From positions 2,480,001 through 2,544,000 of the forward strand of contig NZ_JAUTAG010000001.1 in the NCBI RefSeq assembly GCF_030818255.1: a stretch of DNA of 64,000 bases, in the 5' to 3' direction. Positions 55,790 through 64,000 of the stretch are shown here, piece after piece; position 1 is the first letter of the stretch; each line of letters begins with the position of its first letter. A model generated the notes under the pieces. The model did not search any database, was not told the origin of the DNA, and worked only from the letters and a program-made list of their open reading frames with translations. The translations under genes and the position numbers were made by a program. This DNA is from Microbacterium sp. SORGH_AS_0969. Its GTDB lineage: Bacteria > Actinomycetota > Actinomycetes > Actinomycetales > Microbacteriaceae.

Positions 55790-55819
55790 GAACGCCGCCT
55801 CGCGATCGAGGCGGCGTTC
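55790..55819. terminator. Bidirectional terminator between SIP and HAD genes
   Basis: A 13-bp stem (55790-55802 with 55807-55819) has a CGAT loop and lies between two convergent stops. Flanking CGACGA and TCGTCG can extend the pairing. Confidence 0.75.
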
Positions 55820-55836
55820 GTCGAATGGTGCGGGCG

Positions 55837-56616
55837 TCAGACCTGGGCGCGGACCGGCAGCGTCGGGATGAGGGCGTCGAGGTAGTCGGCCGTGTCCTCC
55901 CAGCCGTGGACCGCGTGGCAGGCGACGCCCATGGCGAGCACGGGGTAGTCGTTGCCGTCCGGGTCGAGGCGGTCGCCGACGAAGAGCATGTCGTCGAGGG
56001 GGATGCCGGTCGCATCGGCCAGCTGGCGCATGCCGTAGGCCTTGTCGATGCCGCGGTGGGTGATGTCGACCGAGGTCGATCCGCCGGAGCGGACCTCGAG
56101 GTCGGGGATGCGGGCCGCGACGGCCTCGCGAAGGCTGTTCTTCTTCTCCCCGGTCGGGTCCCACGCCATCTTCGCGTCGAGCGGCGCGCTCTGACCGAGA
56201 GCCGAGAAGGTGATCTGAGAGCCGCGGTCCTCGAGGATCTCGCCCCACGGTTCGGCTTCCCAGAGGCCGAGACGCTCGGCCTCCTCGCGGACGGCGGACA
56301 GCGCCCGGGCCTTCTCGTCTTCGGTGAGGGAGTGGGCGTAGACGGTCTGGATGCCGTCGGCGTCGAGGCGGTAGTACTGGGTTCCGCACGTGGGCATGAG
56401 GTGGAGATGCTCGAGGAGGGACGCATCCGTCTGCGGCAATCTCTCGACCACCTGGGACCGGAACTGCTGCAGTTGGCCGCCGGAGATGATCGCGACCTCC
56501 ACGCGTTCCGCGAGAGCGAGCAACAGGTCGCCGATACGGGGATCGATCGCGGTCTTGGACGGGGCGAGCGTGTCGTCGAGGTCGAAGGCGACGAGACGGG
56601 GCGTGGTGTCGGGCAC
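55837..56616 (-). CDS. HAD-IIB hydrolase, phosphomannomutase/sugar-phosphatase-like
   Basis: A 259-residue HAD-IIB protein. Motif I is LVAFDLDDTLAPSKTAIDPR, motif II ISGGQ, and the late motifs DKAYGMRQLADATG and MLFVGDRLDPDGNDYPVLAM are present. The cap region SLLEHLHLMPTCGTQYYRLD fits the eukaryotic-type phosphomannomutase or sucrose/trehalose phosphatase-like branch. GTG 56616 has AGGAG upstream and was preferred to an ATG at 56718 that lacks one. It may act on a sugar phosphate; the reaction is not certain. Confidence 0.85.
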   Translation of the reverse strand: MPDTTPRLVAFDLDDTLAPSKTAIDPRIGDLLLALAERVEVAIISGGQLQQFRSQVVERLPQTDASLLEHLHLMPTCGTQYYRLDADGIQTVYAHSLTEDEKARALSAVREEAERLGLWEAEPWGEILEDRGSQITFSALGQSAPLDAKMAWDPTGEKKNSLREAVAARIPDLEVRSGGSTSVDITHRGIDKAYGMRQLADATGIPLDDMLFVGDRLDPDGNDYPVLAMGVACHAVHGWEDTADYLDALIPTLPVRAQV

Positions 56617-57052
56617 GGTGCTCCTGAGCGGTAGGTGGCCGCACCGCGGGTGGCGGCACGGTCGGCAATCGCCGGGCGCGTGTAGCCGCGCGGCTTCAAC
56701 TGATTCTATGCGGGTCACGGCGACGGCATCGAGGTGGCCGTCGCGTCCGTCGTCGCCTCGTGAACCGCGGTGCGCGGAGTGGGGATCGCAGGCCTCATCC
56801 CCGGTTCATTCTTGTGGAATTCGCGGCCTTTCTCGCAAGCAATACGCCGGCCAATGAAATCGATGCGATGCATTGGGCAAAGGTGAATTGAAAATGAGAT
56901 TTTTCTCATCATCGGCCAAAATGCGAAAGATCCTCACAAGCAATGCTCAGCTCATCGTAGGGTTGCCGTCGACGCTGTGAGGTGGGTGGGGGCCCGAACG
57001 CGATCCCCGACCGTTTCGCGCGTCGTTCCACCGACACACACGAGATGAGACG
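56617..57052. promoter_or_regulatory. AT-richer regulatory gap before LPVTG protease gene
   Basis: This 436-base gap holds no convincing gene. From about 56800 to 56960 the base composition drops markedly below the local GC level (runs such as GAATTGAAAATGAGATTTTT). ATGAG (56894-56898) and CTCAT (56905-56909) form a small hairpin with an AT loop. The leftward HAD gene promoter and the rightward protease promoter must both lie here; no unequivocal -35/-10 pair was identified. Confidence 0.45.
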
Positions 57053-59062
57053 ATGACAAGAAACATGAAGCGCACGGGGTGGGTCGCTGCGTCCGCCGCT
57101 CTCGCGCTCACTGCGACCGGCCTTCTGGCCCCCGCGGTGGCCTTCGCCGGTGACAATCAGTCGATCGCACCCACGGCGGGTCCTGAGTTCGACTCGACCG
57201 CTCGCGAGCTGCTCAGCAGCGGCGACCAGGTCCAGGCTGTCGCCAAGGACGGCGAGGGCAACGTGGTCGTGTTCACCACCGCTGACGAGTCGAACCTGGA
57301 GGGCGAGGCCAAGTCCTTCGTCCAGACCAAGTCGAACGTCAAGGTCCAGCACATCGACAGCGAGTTCTCGGCTCTGGCCGAGAACGACGTCGTGGGTGGC
57401 GCCGGGTACCTGGGTTACGAGTCGTCCGACCCGTCCAACGGCGGCTACTGCTCGGTCGGGTTCAGCGGCTGGACCCCGAAGGGCGACCCCGCGGTCATCT
57501 CCGCCGGTCACTGCGCCGTCGACGGCGTCATCGACCGCAGCATCCTGACCGTCCCCAGCACCGACCCCGCCGGCGGTGGCAACACCTCTGAGGAAATGGC
57601 GCCGCTCGGCTCGCTGTCGTTCTGGCAGTTCGGTGGCTCCGACAACTCGCAGGGTTCGGAAGGCGACGTCAACTCGGTCGACATCTCGACCATCGACGTG
57701 ACCAACGATGACCTCGACCTTCTTCCGAAGGTCACCGACTGGAAGACGGCTTCGTCGGAAGACCTCGCTGCGTCGACCATCGACGTGCGCGCCGTGGGCT
57801 CGGCCCAGGTCGGCCAGGCCGCCTCGAAGTCGGGTCGCACCACCGGTTTCACCACCGGTACCGTCGACGCGGTCGAGGGCTGGTCGCGCATCGGCAAGCC
57901 CGACGGAACGTTCCGCTGGGTCTACGGCTTCGCCGTCGTCAGCGACCAGCGCGTCGGTGCCCCCGGCGACTCGGGTGGCGCTGTCATCCAGGGCAACACC
58001 GCCGTCGGTCTCGTCTCCGGTGGTACGGAGTCCGGCACCTGGATGTGGGCCGCTGACCTCCAGCAGGGTCTCGCCCAGACCGGTGGCTACACCGTCGCCA
58101 TCAAGATCGACGACCCCGCTCTGACCTCGCCCGCCAACGGCGGCACGGTCGGCGTCGGCGCTCCCATCACGGGTACTGCCCCGGCCGGCACCACGCTGAA
58201 GGTCACGCCCGCTTCGGGTGACACGTTCGACGTGCCCGTCGACGGCAACGGGAACTGGACGTTCAACGCGCCCGACAAGCTCGGCACGTTCGCCTTCTCG
58301 ATGACCGCGGTCAACGGCTACAACAAGTCGTCGAAGGTCGACGCCTCCGTCGAGGTCAAGGCTGAGGCGCCGGTCATCACGACGCCCGCCAACGGCTCCA
58401 CCGTCGAGACCGAGGTCACCGCGATCTCGGGCACCGGCCTCGCCGGCGCCACGGTCACGGTCGAGGGCGATGTCGACGGCACCGCCAAGGTCGCCGCTGA
58501 CGGCACCTGGTCGGTCGAGGCCGACCTCGGCTACGGCAACTACACCGTGAGCGCCTCGCAGGCACGTGACGGCCAGACCTCGGCTGAGGCGACCTCGTCG
58601 TTCACCGTTGCTCCCGCCGCTCCCACCATCACGGGTATCCAGGACGGTGCCACCTACAGCGGTGACGCCATCCCGACCTCCGTCTCGGGCACCGGTGTGA
58701 ATGGGGCCGTCGTGTCGGTCACCGTCAACGACGCCAAGGTGGGTCAGGCTACGGTCAAGGACGGCAAGTGGTCCGTCGCGCTGAAGAACGCTCTCGGTGA
58801 GGGCGCCTACACGGTCGTCGCCACCCAGACGATCGACAGCGTTTCGAGCTCCGCTTCGGTGAGCTTCGCGGTGGCGGCTGCTCCGGCGCCGACCCCCTCG
58901 CCGACCGCGACCCCCGGCCCCGCCGGTGGGGGTAACGGCGGCGGCAAGCTGCCCGTCACCGGTATGGGTGACCCGGCCCCGCTGGCCTGGGGTGCCGTTG
59001 CGCTCCTGCTCGGTGGAGTCGGTGCTCTCGGCTACCGTCGCCTGCGTCGCGTCGAGCGCTAA
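57053..59062 (+). CDS. LPVTG-anchored trypsin-like serine protease with Ig-like repeats
   Basis: A 669-residue surface protein. The signal peptide ends at AFA near residue 32. A chymotrypsin-fold protease domain (about 35-345) has His153 in ISAGHCAV, a likely Asp210 in VDISTIDV and Ser307 in GAPGDSGGAV. Three bacterial Ig-like repeats follow (each starting like ITTPANGSTV and ITGIQDGATY), then a Pro/Thr/Gly linker, LPVTG at 633-637, a membrane segment and RRLRRVER. It should be linked to peptidoglycan by a class-A/C-like or other sortase encoded elsewhere. The substrate is unknown. Start: ATG 57053 with a weak GAGATGAGA site. A strong terminator follows. Confidence 0.92.
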   Translation: MTRNMKRTGWVAASAALALTATGLLAPAVAFAGDNQSIAPTAGPEFDSTARELLSSGDQVQAVAKDGEGNVVVFTTADESNLEGEAKSFVQTKSNVKVQHIDSEFSALAENDVVGGAGYLGYESSDPSNGGYCSVGFSGWTPKGDPAVISAGHCAVDGVIDRSILTVPSTDPAGGGNTSEEMAPLGSLSFWQFGGSDNSQGSEGDVNSVDISTIDVTNDDLDLLPKVTDWKTASSEDLAASTIDVRAVGSAQVGQAASKSGRTTGFTTGTVDAVEGWSRIGKPDGTFRWVYGFAVVSDQRVGAPGDSGGAVIQGNTAVGLVSGGTESGTWMWAADLQQGLAQTGGYTVAIKIDDPALTSPANGGTVGVGAPITGTAPAGTTLKVTPASGDTFDVPVDGNGNWTFNAPDKLGTFAFSMTAVNGYNKSSKVDASVEVKAEAPVITTPANGSTVETEVTAISGTGLAGATVTVEGDVDGTAKVAADGTWSVEADLGYGNYTVSASQARDGQTSAEATSSFTVAPAAPTITGIQDGATYSGDAIPTSVSGTGVNGAVVSVTVNDAKVGQATVKDGKWSVALKNALGEGAYTVVATQTIDSVSSSASVSFAVAAAPAPTPSPTATPGPAGGGNGGGKLPVTGMGDPAPLAWGAVALLLGGVGALGYRRLRRVER

Positions 59063-59075
59063 GCACGACTGAGTG

Positions 59076-59118
59076 AAAGCACCCCCGGTGCTCCTTTGCG
59101 GAGCACCGGGGTGCTTTT
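59076..59118 (+). terminator. Intrinsic terminator after protease gene
   Basis: AAAGCAC...GGTGCTCC pairs with GGAGCACCGGGGTGCTTT around TTTGC, about 18 bp with one bulged C, followed by TCTGTG. Positions 59076-59094 and 59100-59118. Confidence 0.8.
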
Positions 59119-59424
59119 CTGTGTGCAGGGGTTCGCTCGACCCACGCGAAGATTTGGGCACGCGTACCCCCGCCCGCCGTCCGCGGTCGCGTGCAACCGA
59201 GATGAAGGGCGCCGACGTGGCCGTTCGCCGGCGGCCGGGGGGAGCGATGTGTCCGGAGCGAGGCAGCCCGACCTCACGCGGGATGCGGGCTGCTCTCGTC
59301 GGTCCCGGGCAGCGATCGCTCGTGGGGCGCATGCGGGCGAGCGGGGCGTGTGCGCGAGGGTGGAGCGTGCGCGTCTCGCTGTGGCCGCACCTCGTGCAGG
59401 GAGCCGAGCGGGGCCGGGCTGGAA
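59119..59424. other. Gap without recognised gene
   Basis: About 300 bases of GC-rich sequence between the protease terminator and the tRNA-Pro terminator. Several frames stay open by chance but show Arg/Gly/Ala-rich, family-less translations and no ribosome-binding site. Nothing functional was recognised. Confidence 0.5.
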
Positions 59425-59426
59425 AG

Positions 59427-59467
59427 AGAGAAGCGCTCGAACCCGTGAAGGGTTCGAGCGCTTCTCT
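59427..59467 (-). terminator. Intrinsic terminator of tRNA-Pro
   Basis: A perfect 18-bp stem (59427-59444 with 59450-59467) has a 5-base loop and lies 17 bases beyond the 3' end of tRNA-Pro, read leftward, followed on that strand by CTTTCC. Confidence 0.8.
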
Positions 59468-59484
59468 TGTCCGGATGAGGACAG

Positions 59485-59561
59485 TGGTCGGGGTGACAGG
59501 ATTTGAACCTGCGGCCTCGTCGTCCCGAACGACGCGCGCTACCAAGCTGCGCCACACCCCG
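59485..59561 (-). tRNA. tRNA-Pro (anticodon CGG)
   Basis: On the minus strand the sequence folds into a standard class I cloverleaf. The acceptor CGGGGTG (59561-59555) pairs with CACCCCG (59495-59489); the anticodon stem CGTCG/CGACG encloses TTCGGGA, giving anticodon CGG for CCG codons, one of the commonest proline codons in such GC-rich genomes. The T loop is GTTCAAATC. CCA is encoded (59487-59485). A strong terminator follows. Confidence 0.95.
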
Positions 59562-59640
59562 TGGCCAACCCTAAAAGTCTACCCTGTCCGCGGACGTGCG
59601 CCCAATCGGCGTGCACAACGGGAGTGTCGGTTGCAGGGCG

Positions 59641-59741
59641 TGTCCTCGCGGAAGCTCCGCACGCGGCGTACGGACGGGCTCCCGCGAGGACATCGGCCCC
59701 TGACGTCGGCCGGGACATCGGCCGCCGGACATCGGCCCCGG
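59641..59741. repeat. Inverted repeat and short degenerate tandem repeats
   Basis: TGTCCTCGCGG (59641-59651) and CCGCGAGGACA (59682-59692) form a perfect 11-bp inverted repeat that could terminate the leftward LAATG-protein gene. Overlapping and following it, GGACATCGGCC-like units of about 11-15 bases occur four times (59688, 59702, 59713, 59727). The unit spacing is irregular. Confidence 0.5.
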
Positions 59742-59757
59742 GCAGCCGCGATGCGCG

Positions 59758-61260
59758 TCAGGGGTGACGTGTCGGGCGGCGCCTCGCGACGATGGCTGCC
59801 CCGGTGCCGAGCACGATCGCGATGATTCCTCCGACGGCGGCTCCGCCCGCGGAGGCGCTCGAGACGCCCGTGGCGGCGAGGGCCGTGGGAGCGGGTGACG
59901 CCGACGGGGCCGGCGATGTCGTCGGAGCGACCGTCGGCGTCGGTGTGTGCGACGGTGGCGTGGGGGCGAGCTGCTCCGTCTGCGACGGGGAGGCGAAGCG
60001 TTCGGCCCAGGCGTATCCCCGAGGCAGGTGCGGCGCGACAGCCGGGTCCTGCTCATCGAGGGAGATCCGCCAGACGGCGGTGTACACGCCCGGACCCGGA
60101 AGACGGTCGGCGAGCTCGACCCGGTAGGTGCCCGGTCCTCGGGCGGGATCCGTCGCCAGCGTGAGTCGGGCCATGGGGGAGAGGTTCGAGGGCACCTCGT
60201 CCGACTCCGCGGGGAATGCTCCGGTCCGGTAGAGATCGGCCGTCGCGCTGAGCGGGACGAAGGAGCCGTCCGCGAGGCGCGGCCACACGCCGTCGTCGAC
60301 GGAGACGGTCACGTCATCGATGAACCGATCATTCTCGATGCGAGCCGAGGTCTCGATCCGAGGGCGGAACTGCACGGGGCGCGCGGAGGTGTCCTCCGTG
60401 GCGAGGGCGAAGGTCTGCGGATCCGCGGGACCCGCGGACTCCTGCTGACCGGGCGTGCTGTACAGGTGCACCGCAGCCGCGCGCACGGTGAACGTCCCGG
60501 ACGCGCGAACGGTGTATGGACGCCCGTCGCTGCCCTCCGGGCGGGGAGCAGAGATCGGGTAGACGACGCCGGCTCGGACGTCGTTCCGTTCCGCGGAGCC
60601 CGTGTCGGCGAACACGGCGTTCTCGAGGTGCAGGACGCCACTCGCGTCGGGGTCGACGTCGGCGACGATGGTGCCCTCGGTCGGCTCGTCGGCGGCAGTC
60701 GTCAGGGTGAGGGATCCGCCGACGCGCGGCACGCGAACAGCCGCGGCCTCGGTGAGGTACTGCTCGACCCTTGTCTGGATCGCCGCGCTGTTCTCCGGGC
60801 TGGCGCGGCGCATGATGTAGTCGATCGCTCCGCTGAGCGAGTCTCCGCTGTACCCCCAGGAGTGAAGCGTGGTGTCGCGGTCGACGATCGCCTTGACGGC
60901 CCACCCCACGCTCGCGGCTTGGACGGGATCGTCGGTCTGCCCGTACGTGGAGACGAGATGGTTGATCGAGACGAGCTGCTGGGCGCTGAGCCCGCGCACG
61001 TCGGAGCTGACGCCGAGGTCGGTCGTCGTTCCCGTCGCGACGGGCAGTCCGGGGTGGATGCAGTACGTGTGAACGGCGCCGACGCGCATGGACCCGTGCC
61101 ATCCCGTGGAGGACAGGGGTGCCCACGTGCCGAAGCCCGTTCCGCGATCGGCAGCCGTCGCCGGTGCGGCGAAGAGGGCTGTGGCGGCGGCGACCAGAGC
61201 GAGCACGGCGAGCAGCGCGCGCCGACGTCGCGGAGGTCGAGAGGAGCGGGAGTGATGCAT
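59758..61260 (-). CDS. LAATG-anchored thioester-domain surface protein
   Basis: A 500-residue secreted protein. The signal peptide ends at ATA near residue 37. The N-terminal domain has the marks of a surface thioester domain: Cys67 in HTYCIHPGLPVATG and Gln114 in PVQAASVGWAV, the pair that forms an internal Cys-Gln thioester. A region of beta domains follows, then a Pro/Thr-rich wall-spanning stretch, LAATG at 461-465, a membrane segment and RRRPTRHP. LAXTG is the motif of class E sortases in actinobacteria. Thioester domains can attach covalently to host or environmental surfaces. ATG 61260 has AAGGGA upstream. The binding partner is unknown. Confidence 0.82.
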   Translation of the reverse strand: MHHSRSSRPPRRRRALLAVLALVAAATALFAAPATAADRGTGFGTWAPLSSTGWHGSMRVGAVHTYCIHPGLPVATGTTTDLGVSSDVRGLSAQQLVSINHLVSTYGQTDDPVQAASVGWAVKAIVDRDTTLHSWGYSGDSLSGAIDYIMRRASPENSAAIQTRVEQYLTEAAAVRVPRVGGSLTLTTAADEPTEGTIVADVDPDASGVLHLENAVFADTGSAERNDVRAGVVYPISAPRPEGSDGRPYTVRASGTFTVRAAAVHLYSTPGQQESAGPADPQTFALATEDTSARPVQFRPRIETSARIENDRFIDDVTVSVDDGVWPRLADGSFVPLSATADLYRTGAFPAESDEVPSNLSPMARLTLATDPARGPGTYRVELADRLPGPGVYTAVWRISLDEQDPAVAPHLPRGYAWAERFASPSQTEQLAPTPPSHTPTPTVAPTTSPAPSASPAPTALAATGVSSASAGGAAVGGIIAIVLGTGAAIVARRRPTRHP

Positions 61261-61320
61261 GAGGAGTCCCTTCGATTGAGAGACTCGATCTTCGCTTCGC
61301 GGCGAGTCCGCAGAACGGGC

Positions 61321-61354
61321 GAAGGGGCCGTTCCGTGGACGGAACGGCCCCTTC
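61321..61354 (-). terminator. Intrinsic terminator after metallophosphoesterase gene
   Basis: A perfect 15-bp stem (61321-61335 with 61340-61354) has a TGGA loop. It lies 20 bases beyond the leftward metallophosphoesterase stop and separates it from the LAATG-protein gene. Confidence 0.8.
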
Positions 61355-61373
61355 GGACAGTGTGCAGAAGCGG

Positions 61374-62297
61374 TCAGCGAGGGAGCAGCGTGAGCAGCGT
61401 CGCCTCGGGCCGGCACCCGAAACGAACGGGTGCGTAGATGGAGTGGCCGAGCCCCGCGCTCACGTTCAAGGGCACCGAGCGGCCGCTGTGGGACCACTCG
61501 CTGAGGCCGCGCGCCTGGTCGAGCGGGAGGTCGCAGTTGGACACGAGCGCTTTGCGGCTGAAGGGGACTCGCACCTGACCGCCGTGGGTGTGTCCCGCGA
61601 GAAGGATGTCCGCGCCCAGGTCGGTGAATGTGTCGAGCGTTCGACGGTACGGGGCGTGCATCACTCCGAGTGTGAGGTCGGCGGCATCCAGAGTCGCCAG
61701 GACCGGCGGAATCTGGTCGGGGCGGTCCCACTTGCGGTGAGCGTCGTTCACACCGAACGCCGTGATGCGCACGCCCTTCACCTCGAGCGATACGGCGGTG
61801 TCGTCGAGGATGTTCCAGCCGAGGTCGTCGGAGAAGAATCGGTCGAGAGCCTCGACGTCGAGGTGCTTGTGGGCGGGGACGTTCCCGGAGGGGCCGAGGA
61901 AGTACCGCAGGGGATTGCGCGGCGACGGCTCTTGGAAGTCGTTCGATCCGTGCACCACGAGGCCGGGGATGTCGCGGAGGGGAGCGAACGCGGTACGGAT
62001 GCCGGTGAGCCCGTCGCGGTGGCCGAGATTGTCGCCCGTGGTCACGACGAGGTCGGGCGACAGGTCCGCGAGCCGGGCCATCCACTCCTGCTTGCGATGC
62101 TGCCACGGTGCCATGTGTGCGTCCGACACATGGAGGACGCGAATCGGTTCCGCACCCTTCGGAAGGACGCGGAGCGCGTGATAGCGGACCGTGAAGAGGT
62201 AGCGCTCGATGCCGACGCCCCAGACGGCGGCGCCGACAGCGGCCGCCCCCGCAACCCCGAGGGGTGCGAGGGCGGCCGTCACTGCGGGACGGGTCAC
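61374..62297 (-). CDS. Membrane-anchored metallophosphoesterase
   Basis: A 307-residue protein with an N-terminal membrane segment (VAGAAAVGAAVWGVGIERYL) and a calcineurin-like phosphoesterase domain. Metal ligands are seen in order: HVSDAHM, TTGDNLGHR, HGSNDF, VMHAPY and LLAGHTHGGQVR. This is the YaeI-like layout of phosphoesterases that act on lipid or nucleotide phosphoesters at the outer membrane surface. The GTG start overlaps the stop of the penicillin-binding protein by four bases (GTGA), as often seen beside actinobacterial class A PBPs. The substrate is unknown. Confidence 0.9.
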   Translation of the reverse strand: MTRPAVTAALAPLGVAGAAAVGAAVWGVGIERYLFTVRYHALRVLPKGAEPIRVLHVSDAHMAPWQHRKQEWMARLADLSPDLVVTTGDNLGHRDGLTGIRTAFAPLRDIPGLVVHGSNDFQEPSPRNPLRYFLGPSGNVPAHKHLDVEALDRFFSDDLGWNILDDTAVSLEVKGVRITAFGVNDAHRKWDRPDQIPPVLATLDAADLTLGVMHAPYRRTLDTFTDLGADILLAGHTHGGQVRVPFSRKALVSNCDLPLDQARGLSEWSHSGRSVPLNVSAGLGHSIYAPVRFGCRPEATLLTLLPR

Positions 62298-64000
62298 GGG
62301 CAGTCCTTCGCGGCGATGCTCAGCGACACCGGGGTGTTCTTGTTCGTCGCGGTCCCTGCGGCGGGGTTCGTCCCCGTCACGCGGCCCTCGGCGGGTGCGC
62401 TCGCGTCCTTCTCGCAGCTGCCGATCGAGACGGTCCCGAAGCCCGCGGCGAGCAGAGCGGCCCGGGCGGAGCTGACGGGGTTTCCGGACACGTCCGGGAC
62501 CGTGGCACCCTGGCCGTTGCCGGGGCTGATCGTGATCGTCGATCCCGCGGGCGCCGTTCCGCCACCGGGGTTCTGCGCCGCGACGCGATCGCCGCCCATG
62601 TCGGAGTCGACGGGGGAGCCCACGGTCACGCTGAAGCCCGCGGACTCGAGCGTCGATCGGGCCTCGTCGATGCTCTTGCCCACCACGTTGGGCAGGTCGC
62701 GCTGGATCGTGCGGGTCAGGTTCGACGGCGGCGGCGGGAAAGCGTCCCCTCCGTAGAACTCATCCGCGGCGCGCTGAGCGCCCTCGGCGATCGAGTACCT
62801 CATGTTCGAGAGCTGTTGCCCGTTCCAATACTTGCCGAACAGGGTTTCGGTGCCCTCCCAGTTGCCGACCCACACGGCGGTGGTGACGTTGGTCGAGGAC
62901 TCGATCATCCACGTGTTCCAGCCCTCGTGGGTACCGGTCTTGCCGATCAGGGCGGTTCCGTCGTACGGATTGGCCGACTGTCCGGTTCCGCCGCCGGTCA
63001 TGACGCCCTGTAGAGCGTAAGCGGCCGCGGCGGACACTTCGGGCGTCAGGGTGCCGGGCGTGCACTGGCGGTCGGGGATCGGACGCTCGGCACCGTCACT
63101 GTCCGTCACCTTGTCGATGACCTTCGGTTGGCAGTGGGTGCCACCGTTGGCGACGGTCGCATAGGCTCCGGCCATCGCGATCGGCGAGACGTTGTCGTCG
63201 CCGATGACGTTGTTGGCGACCCGCATTTCGATGTCGGTGCCGTCGCCACGGGTGACGCCGAGCTTCTTGGCGACCTTGGCGATGTCGCACAGGTCGAGCT
63301 GCGCGGCCATCGCGAGGTACCCGGTATTGAGCGAGTTCTTGGTGAAGGTCATCGGGGTGCCGTAGTAACCCGGGTCGGACCCGAAGTTGTTGATGATGGT
63401 GCCGCCCCCGTTGGTCCAGTCGCCGTAACACGAGTTCTTCATGTTCGGCACCGGACGCAGACGACCGTTGAGGTTCTCGTTGAGCGAGTGGCCCTTCTCC
63501 AGCCAGTCCACGAGCGTGAAGAGCTTGAAGGTCGATCCGGCGTTGAAGCCGATGGAACCACCGGTGTCCTTGTCCCCCGCGAAGACGATGGAGTTGTAGG
63601 CGGGGTCGGACTCCGCCTGCGTCGGGTCCTGCGTGAACTTCGTGTTCTGCGCGATGCCGAGGATGCGGCCGGTCTTGGCCTCCATGCTGACGGCGGTGGA
63701 ACCGAACTTCATTCCATCGAAGCTCTGCGGCGCGTTCTCGTTCATCGCGGTCTGCGCGGCATCCTGAATACGCCAATCGAGCGTGGTCTGGATCGTGAGA
63801 CCGTCCTGGCGGAGCGCGTCGACGCGGTCGTCGACGGTGGCGCCGAAGGCGGGGTCGTTCAGGATCGTCGCGACGACGTACTGGCAGAAGTACGGGGCAC
63901 CCGAGTTCGCGCAGCCCTGATCGGTCGCGGTGATCTGCGGGGTGATCGGCTCGATGGCCGCCGCGACGTATTGCTCGTGCGTGATCTTGCCGTCCGCTTC
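62294..64000 (-). CDS. Class A penicillin-binding protein with two PASTA domains, C-terminal part
   Basis: The frame is open to the window edge, so the N-terminus (membrane anchor and glycosyltransferase domain) is missing; about 568 residues are visible. The transpeptidase domain has the active-site Ser in NAGSTFKLF (SxxK), SLN as the second motif and IGKTGT as the third. A linker and two PASTA repeats end the protein (DLPNVVGKSIDEARSTLESA and VPDVSGNPVSSARAALLAAG). It cross-links peptidoglycan and is the likely partner of PASTA kinase signalling. The metallophosphoesterase gene is translationally coupled downstream. Confidence 0.94.
   Translation of the reverse strand, partial: EADGKITHEQYVAAAIEPITPQITATDQGCANSGAPYFCQYVVATILNDPAFGATVDDRVDALRQDGLTIQTTLDWRIQDAAQTAMNENAPQSFDGMKFGSTAVSMEAKTGRILGIAQNTKFTQDPTQAESDPAYNSIVFAGDKDTGGSIGFNAGSTFKLFTLVDWLEKGHSLNENLNGRLRPVPNMKNSCYGDWTNGGGTIINNFGSDPGYYGTPMTFTKNSLNTGYLAMAAQLDLCDIAKVAKKLGVTRGDGTDIEMRVANNVIGDDNVSPIAMAGAYATVANGGTHCQPKVIDKVTDSDGAERPIPDRQCTPGTLTPEVSAAAAYALQGVMTGGGTGQSANPYDGTALIGKTGTHEGWNTWMIESSTNVTTAVWVGNWEGTETLFGKYWNGQQLSNMRYSIAEGAQRAADEFYGGDAFPPPPSNLTRTIQRDLPNVVGKSIDEARSTLESAGFSVTVGSPVDSDMGGDRVAAQNPGGGTAPAGSTITISPGNGQGATVPDVSGNPVSSARAALLAAGFGTVSIGSCEKDASAPAEGRVTGTNPAAGTATNKNTPVSLSIAAKDCP

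Noticed and set aside
56715..56912. Possible 65-residue minus-strand gene in the AT-rich gap
   Set aside because: No ribosome-binding site, mixed composition and no recognisable domain; the codons at the other end are ordinary GC-rich chance sequence.

Overview
The window reads as a chromosomal segment of a high-GC actinobacterium, most likely a Microbacteriaceae member close to Microbacterium. This is inferred from the strongly GC-biased codons, many GTG starts, leaderless promoters of TANNNT type, CCA-encoding tRNAs, an LAXTG-type sorting motif and the gene families present. No database search was run. Gene content is dense, with many ATGA/GTGA overlaps. No phage, insertion sequence, CRISPR array or replication origin was seen.

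Left part (1-16.7 kb): the end of an APC permease overlaps an acetamidase/formamidase; then come a tRNA-Ser(GGA), a convergent MoxR / DUF58 / TgpA-like transglutaminase operon, and a ROK sugar kinase. A deletion scar follows, in which the head of a ROK repressor is joined out of frame to the tail of a GH38 alpha-mannosidase. Next are a DUF6338-type membrane protein divergent from a 52-residue small protein, then an amine-utilisation locus: permease, copper amine oxidase with a histidine-rich tail, and a membrane protein, divergent from a second permease with an IclR regulator. The SRP RNA gene follows.

Central part (16.8-32.5 kb): a Nudix hydrolase divergent from a DeoR-type regulator, pta-ackA (acetate; ackA carries an in-frame short repeat), a family 2 glycosyltransferase, beta-phosphoglucomutase with a frameshifted GH65 disaccharide phosphorylase, dnaX-recR, a hypothetical protein and a PASTA Ser/Thr kinase.

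The most unusual region is 32.5-46.5 kb. A phosphate-uptake operon (pstC, pstA, C-terminally anchored pstS ... pstB) is opened between pstS and pstB by six surface-protein genes: an 888-residue anchored binding-protein-like protein, a second secreted PstS-like protein, a secreted WxL-like/Ig protein, two related DUF916-like membrane proteins and a sortase-fold membrane protein lacking the catalytic His, Cys and Arg. The layout suggests one envelope assembly that couples phosphate capture to a WxL-type surface complex. Repeats resembling a PHO box precede pstC.

Right part (46.5-64 kb): a ThrE-type exporter, lysC and asd (aspartate pathway), mqo with a palindromic operator, tdk, galE, a FadR-type regulator with a siderophore-interacting protein, a HAD phosphatase, an LPVTG-anchored trypsin-like protease, tRNA-Pro(CGG), an LAATG-anchored thioester-domain protein, a metallophosphoesterase and the C-terminal part of a class A penicillin-binding protein with PASTA domains.
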